Assembly: GCF_004795015.1 (NCBI RefSeq)
Contig: NZ_SSBI01000018.1
Location: 61,371-125,370, forward strand
Source of the DNA: Streptomyces sp. A1277
Lineage (GTDB): Bacteria; Actinomycetota; Actinomycetes; Streptomycetales; Streptomycetaceae
Length of the DNA: 64,000 nt
Direction: 5' to 3'
This document shows positions 57,808 to 64,000 of the stretch, piece by piece. The translations under genes were made by a program, and so were the position numbers. Numbering within the stretch: position 1 is the first letter of the stretch; each line of letters starts with the position of its first letter. The notes under the pieces are model-generated. The model searched no databases, was not told the DNA's origin, and was given only the letters and a program-made list of their open reading frames with translations.

Positions 57808-58452
57808 CTACGCCGTACGCAGCTCCGCGAACAACCCCCGCACCTCCGCGTCCTTCGGCGTGCGCCACGGGCCCGAGACGTGGCCCGTCGCGCCCTCCGG
57901 CAGCGTGTCGCCCTCCCCGGCGGGCCGCAGGACGCGGTTCAGGTGCAAAGTCGCGCCCGTGACGGACAGGTCCGTGCCCTCCGGGGTGTCGGAGACCCTG
58001 GCGACGACCGTGCCGAAGGGGCCCGCCGTGGAGGAGTGGGTGATCGTGGGGTCCGGGGTGTCGCTCTCGCTCTGGGCCTGGGCCTCGGCGCGGCCGTCGA
58101 GCAGGGCGAACAGCTGCGCCACCAGGACCGGGTCGTGGCAGCCGTCGTACGCGTAGCGCCTGCCGAGCACGCCGTGCTCCGAGGTGCCGACGAGCGCGTC
58201 CTCCGCGCCGCCGAGGGGGGCGCCCCGGTAGGTGAGGGGCACGAAGTACGCCACCGGCTCGGCGCCCGAGGTATCCGTGGCCACCATGAACTCGATGCCC
58301 ACCTCGCCCTGCGGGTCGTCGAGCCGGAACCCGCCGGACCTGGACAGTTCCGGCTTCCCCTCGCCGCCTCGGTACCAGGGGCGGGTGGGGAGCCAGGTGG
58401 TGAGCAGTTCGAGCTTGGTCGGCGACAGGGTGGTGCGGTGGATGACGGCCAT
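57808..58452 (-). CDS. Maltokinase N-terminal cap-like domain protein
   Basis: A 214-residue protein starting MAVIHRTTLSPTKLELLTTW, with VAYFVPLTYRGAPLGGAEDA and VGTSEHGVLGRRYAYDGCHD. This is the cap domain found in front of actinobacterial maltokinases, here without the kinase. Homologues are often mis-named alpha-glucan branching proteins. The function of the stand-alone form is unknown. It is convergent with the MFS gene (13 nt). Confidence 0.85.
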   Translation of the reverse strand: MAVIHRTTLSPTKLELLTTWLPTRPWYRGGEGKPELSRSGGFRLDDPQGEVGIEFMVATDTSGAEPVAYFVPLTYRGAPLGGAEDALVGTSEHGVLGRRYAYDGCHDPVLVAQLFALLDGRAEAQAQSESDTPDPTITHSSTAGPFGTVVARVSDTPEGTDLSVTGATLHLNRVLRPAGEGDTLPEGATGHVSGPWRTPKDAEVRGLFAELRTA

Positions 58453-58537
58453 ACCGAAAGTCTCTCCCGCTGTTCGAGTGGGCGGCTGGTTGCCGCGCGC
58501 GCCGGGCGTTGTCGGACCCGGGCGCTACGTTGAGCGT

Positions 58538-59233
58538 ATGACCTTTGGGGACAGCAGCACCGAACGCATCAGGCCGCAGCGGTTCCACGAAACCGCCGGA
58601 CTGGAGGACTGGCGCGTCGTGGGCGAAGGGGCCTGCGCGCATTTCCGCACCGAATCGTTCGCCGCCGGAGCGCGGTTCGTGCAGGCGATCAGCGAGTTGC
58701 CGGGCGCCGCGGGCGACCACCCGGACGTCGACGTGCGGCAGGACGGTGTGACCGTGCGGCTGATCTCGCTCACGGACGACTACTACGGGCTGACGACACG
58801 CCATATCGACCTCGCCCGCGAGATATCGGGGCTGGCCCGCACCCTGGACGTGCCCGCCGACCCGTCCGCCGTGCAGACCGTCCAGGTCACCGTCGACGCC
58901 CTCGAAGGCCCCTCGGTGGTCGCGTTCTGGCGCGCCCTGCTCGGTTACGAGAACCGCGCGGGCAGCCCCGAGGACCTGGTGGATCCGCGTCGGCGCGGCG
59001 CACCCTTCTACTTCCAGCAGATGGATGCCCCGCGCCCGCAGCGCAACCGCGTCCACGTCGACGTCTGGGTGCCGTACGACCTGGCCGAGGCCCGGATAGC
59101 CGCCGCGCTGGCGGCCGGAGGGCGGCTGGTGAGCGACGCCGACGCGCCGTCGAACTGGGTGCTCGCCGACCCAGAGGGCAACGAGGCGTGCGTCGGCGTG
59201 GCCGGCCCGCCCGGACCGGCCACCGACGCGTAG
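58538..59233 (+). CDS. PCD-like / VOC (glyoxalase) fusion protein
   Basis: A 231-residue two-domain protein. The N-terminal ~95 residues resemble pterin-4a-carbinolamine dehydratase (FVQAISELPGAAGDHPDVDV, then TTRHIDLAREISGLA). The C-terminal ~115 residues are a vicinal-oxygen-chelate domain (AFWRALLGYENRAGSPEDLV, RNRVHVDVWV, LADPEGNEACV). The substrate is unknown. TACGTT (58526-58531) 6 nt before the ATG implies a leaderless start. Confidence 0.85.
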   Translation: MTFGDSSTERIRPQRFHETAGLEDWRVVGEGACAHFRTESFAAGARFVQAISELPGAAGDHPDVDVRQDGVTVRLISLTDDYYGLTTRHIDLAREISGLARTLDVPADPSAVQTVQVTVDALEGPSVVAFWRALLGYENRAGSPEDLVDPRRRGAPFYFQQMDAPRPQRNRVHVDVWVPYDLAEARIAAALAAGGRLVSDADAPSNWVLADPEGNEACVGVAGPPGPATDA

Positions 59234-59247
59234 TCAGCCGTACGTCC

Positions 59248-61305
59248 TCACCACGCGCCCGGCGCCGGGGGCGGGACCACCTCCGGGCGGTCGTCGCAGG
59301 TGATCGTGTTGGGCAGCAGCCACGGCGCGAGCCAGCCGCCGTCGTTGCCGCCCAGGTCCGTGAGAGCGAACTCGGAGCCCGTGGACGGGAAGTTGAACGA
59401 GCCGCAGTTGTTCACTCCCACCGCGCCCACGTTGCGCGCGTCCACGTTCTCGAAGGTCGCGCCGCCCGCCGCGCGGGCGCTCAGGACCGAGGTGCCCGTG
59501 CCGTCGACGCGGATGTCCTTGAAGTGAATGTTCTCGATGACGTACTGGTCCTTCACCGCCCAGTCCGAGACCAGCATGATCGCGTTGTAGGTGCTGTCCA
59601 GGAAGTCGTTGCCGGTGACCCGGATGTCGGCTCCGTCGATGCTCCGGTCCAGGGCGAAGACCCACAGCGCGCCGAGGCCGATGTTCCAGTTCAGTTCGTA
59701 CGTGCCCGCGCGGACCGTCGTGTTGCCCGTGACGTTCAGCTTCCCGGCGAAGGGCTCGGCGCCGAAGCGGGCGCCGATGTGCAGGGCGCTGCCCTCGCGG
59801 ACCGGGTCGGCGACGAGGTTGTCCGAGACGGTGGTGTCGGTGCCGCCGTAGATCGCGATGCCGTTGGCCAGGACCGGGGTCTGGACGGTGTTGTGGGCGA
59901 AGGTGTTGCGGGCGTTCGTCGTCTTCTCGGCCCACATGGCGAGGCCGTCGTCACCGGAGTTGCGTACGAAGGTGTCCGTGACGCGTGAATCGGTCACGCC
60001 GGTGTGGAAGTTGATGGCGTCGGCGATCTGGTCGACGATGATGTTCTTGGAGATCCGCAGGTTCTTCATCGGGCCGTCGAACCACATGCCGACCTTGGTG
60101 TGGCTGATGTGCAGCCCCTCGATGGTCGAATCGCTCATCGCGCCGCCGATGGCGTTGACCTGGTCGGTGTCGACGCGTTCGCGTACGTCGCCCTCGATGG
60201 CGAAGCCGGACAGGTGGACGTTGCGACTGCCGCCCTCGGCCGCGGACTTCCCGTAGAAGCCGACGCCGGTGTGCACCGAGCCGTCGGCGGCGGGCTTGTC
60301 GAGCGCGACCTCGCGGCCCTTGATCTTCGTGTACCAGTCGCCCGCGCCGACGATCGTGACGTCGTCCACGACGATGTGCCGGTCCACCCGGTACGTCCCC
60401 GGCGGGATGTACACCTTGAGGTGGGTGCGCCGGGCGAAGGCGATGGCCTTGTCGATCGCGTCCGCCGCGTCCCGCCGGCCGGTCGGATCGGCCCCGAACG
60501 CCCATACGTTGGCGGCGAGCAGTTCCACGTGCGGGAGGCCGACCAGTTCGGAGTCCAGCAGGTCGACGGCCGTCCACGCGGCCCGGCTGCCGGCCGGCAC
60601 GGTCAGCCGTACGGTGTCGCCCGCGCGGTAGGTCCGGCCGAGCAGGAGGCGCTGCTCGTCATAGAAGTGGCTGGGCCGGTACGGCTTGTCGATGACCGGG
60701 GCGGGCGTCGTCTCGGCGGGCACGCAGGAGCACTCGGTGATCCACCAGTCCGGGTGCAGGAGCCCGGCGCCCGGGTCGTTGGAGAACGGGTACTGGTTGT
60801 ACAGCCAGGAGTACTGCGAGGTGAGCGTCATGGTGGAGCGCTTGGCACCGTTCACCGCGACGTCGAGCGGCGCGGTGATCCCGCCGCCGCCCGGCGCGTC
60901 CGGGATGCTGTAGCGCACGGTGATGGCGTTGGCCGACGCGGGCAGCGTGAACTCGACGTGCTGGCCCGGGGCCAGCTTGACCGCCTTGCGGCCCGACGCC
61001 TCGGACGGCAGCGTGTACGCGTCGCGGTCCGGGCCGATGACCGTGCCGTCGGTGACCGCGTTCTCGGCCTCCTGCTCGGCGAAGGCCACCTTGGCGCCCT
61101 TCCCCGCGACCAGGGCCGGGTCGAGGGCGGCCCGGGTGACGACCGGGGCCGGTGCGGCGGCGCGGGGGCCGGCGAGCGCGGGCGTACCGGCCAGCACCCC
61201 GAGCCCGACGGCCGCCGCGGTCACCGAGGCGACGGCGGTCGCGTACAGCCCTGTCCTGCGCGGTCTTCGCGCCCTCACCGAAGCGTCGGTGGTCATCCGT
61301 GACAT
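59248..61305 (-). CDS. Secreted right-handed beta-helix glycosidase (possibly GH87 alpha-1,3-glucanase/mycodextranase)
   Basis: A 685-residue exported protein. The signal peptide ends TPALAG, and an N-terminal CBM6-like sugar-binding domain follows (~65-245). A parallel beta-helix starts VWAFGADPTGRRDAADAIDK, with THLKVYIPPGTYRVDRHI, VDDVTIVGAGDWYTKIKG and HTGVTDSRVTDTFVRNSGDD (Asp-rich active-site turn). The order CBM6-beta-helix and the YTKIKG block suggest GH87 rather than pectate lyase. The alpha-glucan target is inferred. It is transcribed alone from its own promoter. Confidence 0.75.
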   Translation of the reverse strand: MSRMTTDASVRARRPRRTGLYATAVASVTAAAVGLGVLAGTPALAGPRAAAPAPVVTRAALDPALVAGKGAKVAFAEQEAENAVTDGTVIGPDRDAYTLPSEASGRKAVKLAPGQHVEFTLPASANAITVRYSIPDAPGGGGITAPLDVAVNGAKRSTMTLTSQYSWLYNQYPFSNDPGAGLLHPDWWITECSCVPAETTPAPVIDKPYRPSHFYDEQRLLLGRTYRAGDTVRLTVPAGSRAAWTAVDLLDSELVGLPHVELLAANVWAFGADPTGRRDAADAIDKAIAFARRTHLKVYIPPGTYRVDRHIVVDDVTIVGAGDWYTKIKGREVALDKPAADGSVHTGVGFYGKSAAEGGSRNVHLSGFAIEGDVRERVDTDQVNAIGGAMSDSTIEGLHISHTKVGMWFDGPMKNLRISKNIIVDQIADAINFHTGVTDSRVTDTFVRNSGDDGLAMWAEKTTNARNTFAHNTVQTPVLANGIAIYGGTDTTVSDNLVADPVREGSALHIGARFGAEPFAGKLNVTGNTTVRAGTYELNWNIGLGALWVFALDRSIDGADIRVTGNDFLDSTYNAIMLVSDWAVKDQYVIENIHFKDIRVDGTGTSVLSARAAGGATFENVDARNVGAVGVNNCGSFNFPSTGSEFALTDLGGNDGGWLAPWLLPNTITCDDRPEVVPPPAPGAW

Positions 61306-61377
61306 CGCGTGCCCGTTTCTCTGAGGGGGTCAACGGCCGTGCGCGCGTGGGGAGTCGCCGCCGTCATGAGTGAGGCG

Positions 61378-61407
61378 ACAGTAGGACCCCCGGCTCCCCG
61401 TCCACAA
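61378..61407 (-). promoter_or_regulatory. Promoter of the beta-helix glycosidase gene
   Basis: In the minus reading, TTGTGG (61407-61402), an 18-nt spacer and TACTGT (61383-61378) form a -35/-10 pair about 70 nt upstream of the ATG at 61305. Confidence 0.55.
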
Positions 61408-61504
61408 GACTCCTGCGATCAGTTTTCAACTTACTGGCGCACAGGTGCGTCGCCTCGTCATTTTTTTGCGTAACACGGCGCAAGTACCCGCATGCGCATG
61501 CCGG

Positions 61505-63184
61505 TCACCCCGTGGGCAGGGTCAGCTCCGAGTCCGCGTGGACGGTGACCCGTACCGGTACGGACTCCGTCGCCTCCGCCCGCGACTCGCCGGTGCCCGG
61601 GTTGGGCGCGAAGCGCGGGTGCGCGCCGCCGCTGATCTGCCAGCGGACGCGGTGGCCGACGCCGAACCGGTGGGCCGTGTGGCTCATCGGGACCGTCACC
61701 CGGACCGGGTCCGGGCCCGTGGTGCGCAGCTGGGCCAGGCCGTCGCAGACGTTGGTGGAGCCTCCCTCGGGGTCCACGTCGCACAGGCGGGTGAACACGT
61801 CCCCGTACCCGGTGTCCGTGGACGCGCTGATCCGGGCGGAGACCGGGCCGAGGACGGTGAGGGGTTCGGTGAGGACCGGTCCGGTGAACGTCAGGACGTC
61901 CTCGCGGGCTTCCAGCGCGCCGTTGTCGCGCGCCCCGGCGGTACGGGAGAGGAGGGGGCCGCCCAGCGAGGGCGTGGGGTCGGCCGGGTCGTGGCGGAAG
62001 GACGCCAGGGGCGCCGCGTCGGTGGGCGGCTCGGCGGTGAGGTGGCCGCCGGGGGCCGGGAACCACGAGGCGGTGGCCGCCGTAGCCGGGGGCCACGCTT
62101 CGAGGTCCCGCACGGCCGGTTCCGTACCGCCCGTGTGTACGCGTACGGGGGTGGGACGCAGGCCGGAGGGGTCGGCGCACAGGTGGGCGCGGAGCCAGGC
62201 GAGTGATTCGGCGAACACCTCGGGCCAGCCCTTCTGCAGGGCCGAGGTGTGGGTCCACGGGCCGACGAGCAGGGTGGCCTCGGCGCCCGCCCGGCGCAGC
62301 CGGTCGTACTGCCCGAAGGTCTGGTCGGCGAGGGCGTCGTGCCATCCGGTGATCAGCGCGGTGGGGACGGCCGCCCGGTCCGCCGCACCGGCCAGGGACG
62401 CGCCGCCCCAGTACGGGTCGTCCGCGTCCGGGTGGGTCATCACCCCGTCCAGCCAGGGCACTTCGCCGCCGAGCGCGTCCGCGTACGCGCCGCGCAGCGG
62501 GCGTGCGGCGACGAGGGAGCGCATCCGGCGCTGGAGCCGCAGCGTCGCGCGGACGAACGGCCCCATGCCCCGGTGCTGGTACGTCATGCCCGCGCCGACG
62601 GCGAGCGCGGTCTCCAGGTGGAGCACGCCATCGGTGTGGAAGAGGGCGTACGGGTCGTGCAGCCCCACCTGCACCACCATCGCCTTCAGCTCCGGCGGCG
62701 GTTCGAGGGCCAGCGCCCACTGGACGTACCCGAGGTAGCTGGGTCCGACCGTCCCCAGGTTCCCGTCGAACCAGGGCTGCTCGCGCAGCCAGTCGACGGC
62801 GGCCAGGCCGTCGGCGGCCTCGTTGCGCCAGAGGTGGAAGTCGCCGCCCGAGCCGCCGGTGCCCCGGCAGCTCTGCAGGACGACGTGGAAGCCCTGTTCG
62901 GCGAAGAGCATCCCGTACTGCGGGGACCACGGCACGCCCCGCCCGTAGGGCGAGCGCACCAGGAGGGTGGGGAAGTCGCCCTGGGTGCGCGGGAAGTAGT
63001 GGTCCGTGACCAGCGGGCTGCCGTCGGCGGCGGGGACGGTCAGGCTCCGCTCGACGCCCGCCTTGTGGCGTGCGGCCGGGAGGTCGCGCCAGGTGGAGCG
63101 CATCAGCCGGGAGGCGAGCGGCGGCCTCGCGGACGACGGCGTCCATGCGGGCCCCGGTCGGGCTTCGGGCGTGGGTGGTGTCAT
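61505..63184 (-). CDS. CocE/NonD family alpha/beta hydrolase
   Basis: A 559-residue hydrolase. The nucleophile elbow GPSYLGYVQW has S149. The acid is in the HPDADDPYW region and the His in LLVGPWTHTS. The C-terminal ~200 residues form the jelly-roll X-Pro dipeptidyl-peptidase C-domain (PLTVLGPVSARISASTDTGY, GHRVRWQISGGAHPRFAPNP). Family members include cocaine esterase, acyl hydrolases and X-Pro peptidases. The ATG at 63184 has GGAGG at 6 nt. It is divergent from a TetR gene with a shared palindrome. Confidence 0.88.
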   Translation of the reverse strand: MTPPTPEARPGPAWTPSSARPPLASRLMRSTWRDLPAARHKAGVERSLTVPAADGSPLVTDHYFPRTQGDFPTLLVRSPYGRGVPWSPQYGMLFAEQGFHVVLQSCRGTGGSGGDFHLWRNEAADGLAAVDWLREQPWFDGNLGTVGPSYLGYVQWALALEPPPELKAMVVQVGLHDPYALFHTDGVLHLETALAVGAGMTYQHRGMGPFVRATLRLQRRMRSLVAARPLRGAYADALGGEVPWLDGVMTHPDADDPYWGGASLAGAADRAAVPTALITGWHDALADQTFGQYDRLRRAGAEATLLVGPWTHTSALQKGWPEVFAESLAWLRAHLCADPSGLRPTPVRVHTGGTEPAVRDLEAWPPATAATASWFPAPGGHLTAEPPTDAAPLASFRHDPADPTPSLGGPLLSRTAGARDNGALEAREDVLTFTGPVLTEPLTVLGPVSARISASTDTGYGDVFTRLCDVDPEGGSTNVCDGLAQLRTTGPDPVRVTVPMSHTAHRFGVGHRVRWQISGGAHPRFAPNPGTGESRAEATESVPVRVTVHADSELTLPTG

Positions 63185-63205
63185 CGTTCGCCTCCATGAG
63201 CCATC

Positions 63206-63228
63206 ATTCTCGTACTGTGTACGAGAAT
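63206..63228. promoter_or_regulatory. TetR operator
   Basis: ATTCTCGTAC-TGT-GTACGAGAAT is a perfect 10-bp-arm inverted repeat in the divergent gap, 21 nt before the hydrolase ATG. It is a typical TetR-dimer site. Confidence 0.85.
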
Positions 63229-63281
63229 AGTAGATGCTTGGATGGGACAGTGGAACGACCCAGGTGAGAGGGGCTGAGACC

Positions 63282-64000
63282 GTGACCCGCACCGAGGGGC
63301 CCGGCGCCGGCGGCGTCGACCCGCGAGAACTGTGGCTGGCCCCGGACCGGCCCCGCCGGGGGCGCAGGCCCGCCTTCAGCCGGGAGGCGATCACGGCGGC
63401 GGCCGTCGCCGTCGCGGACGCCGAGGGGCTGGACGCGGTCACCATGCGCCGGGTCGCCGCCGAGGTCGGCGCGGGCGTCATGTCGCTGTACAGCTACGCC
63501 CCCGACAAGGAGACGCTGCTCGACCTGATGATCGACCACGTCTCCGGCGAGCTGCCCACCACCGGCCCGCTCACCGGCGACTGGCGCGCCGACCTCAAGA
63601 CCATCGGCCGTCTCCAGCGCGCCCACATGCTCCGCCACCCCTGGCTGCCCGCCGCCGTGCAGGACCGCCGCACGCTCGGCCCCCGGGCCCTCGCCTTCCT
63701 GGAGCACGCCCTGACCGCCCTGCGGCCCATCGGTCTCGACGGGGCGGCACGACTGGAGATCTTCGCCCAGCTCACGGCGTTCGTGGCGGGCCATGTGGCG
63801 TACGAGGTCGGCCGGGCGCGGGTCGCCGAGGCGCCCGGCCGGGCCGCCGCCGAGGCCCGCTACCTCGCCGAGGTCGCGGGCGACGGCCACCATCCGGAGC
63901 TGGCCGGGGCGCTTGCCGCGGCTGGGCGGCCCGTCACCCCGGACGCCACCTTCGACCGCTTCCTGGGCCGCCTGGTCGACGGGCTCGACGCGGGCCGGTG
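63282..64000 (+). CDS. TetR family regulator (runs off right edge)
   Basis: The first 239 codons are present. The HTH spans ~30-80 (FSREAITAAAVAVADAEGLD, then AVTMRRVAAEVGAGVMSLYS). The C-terminal helical ligand domain (PLTGDWRADLKTIGRLQRAH) resembles TetR_C class A/C-like regulators. The GTG start follows a GAGAGGGG. It is divergent from the CocE hydrolase gene and probably represses it through the shared palindrome. Confidence 0.9.
   Translation, partial: MTRTEGPGAGGVDPRELWLAPDRPRRGRRPAFSREAITAAAVAVADAEGLDAVTMRRVAAEVGAGVMSLYSYAPDKETLLDLMIDHVSGELPTTGPLTGDWRADLKTIGRLQRAHMLRHPWLPAAVQDRRTLGPRALAFLEHALTALRPIGLDGAARLEIFAQLTAFVAGHVAYEVGRARVAEAPGRAAAEARYLAEVAGDGHHPELAGALAAAGRPVTPDATFDRFLGRLVDGLDAGR

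Noticed and set aside
61465..61501. Hairpin plus T-run and GCATGCGCATGC palindrome downstream of the CocE gene as a terminator
   Set aside because: The T-run is on the wrong side for the minus-strand transcript, and the palindrome has no loop.

Overview
The window is chromosomal DNA from a Streptomyces-type actinomycete. The evidence is very high GC with almost every third codon position G or C, the futalosine menaquinone genes mqnB and mqnD, Streptomyces-specific DUF families (DUF2530, DUF2771, DUF3027, DUF4031, XRE plus DUF397), and many genes that appear to be leaderless. No rRNA, tRNA, CRISPR array or insertion sequence was recognised.

Layout. 0-20.7 kb is core-like: an MFS/MarR pair cut by the left edge, a CopG-like protein, an AzgA-type purine permease, a CtpE-type P-type ATPase, a secreted protein, a giant sacsin/Hsp90-like ATPase, DUF3027, an MFS permease, a DUF2771 lipoprotein, mqnB-mqnD, a cold-shock protein, a HAD phosphatase, and an XPB-associated helicase-domain protein. 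20.8-25.4 kb is an accessory island. It separates that helicase-domain gene from the xpb helicase and holds a DUF4429 protein, a lantibiotic-dehydratase C-domain protein, a 5'-truncated LanC-like cyclase, a 5'-truncated XRE regulator and an epimerase. It looks like the remnant of a lanthipeptide locus. 25.6-36.4 kb holds xpb, a 57-residue small gene, helR, a GH9 cellulase under two CebR boxes, cutC, and copA with a CsoR-type operator.

36.4-44.7 kb is the most interesting stretch. It contains a GNAT remnant and a compact ATP-grasp RiPP (graspetide) locus, tgmA-tgmB-tgmC, with a coupled 48-residue CxxC ORF. A divergent XRE regulator follows, then an HD-domain protein, a coupled pair of paralogous 182-residue proteins, and an unrecognised three-gene unit (soluble protein, membrane protein with a QG repeat, family-3 solute-binding lipoprotein).

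44.8-51.2 kb holds an HD phosphohydrolase, a chloramphenicol-type MFS exporter, a DUF4031 pair, and a complete N-acetylmuramate uptake and recycling operon (RpiR regulator, murQ, murP) closed by a 21-bp-stem terminator. 51.2-56 kb is accessory again: Uma2 nuclease, a degraded inositol-monophosphatase gene, two small ORFs, an XRE/DUF397 pair, an HTH zinc-ribbon protein and a deoxyribosyltransferase-like protein. 55.9-64 kb holds an ArsR/MFS divergon with two palindromic operators, a maltokinase-cap-like protein, a PCD-VOC fusion, a secreted beta-helix glycosidase, and a CocE-type hydrolase divergent from a TetR regulator that runs off the right edge.

Cross-cutting signals are a dispersed GC-rich intergenic repeat (including a five-copy tandem array), two genes whose stop codons are tandemly multiplied in all three frames, and about ten genes with a TANNNT-like -10 box only 6-7 nt before the start codon.
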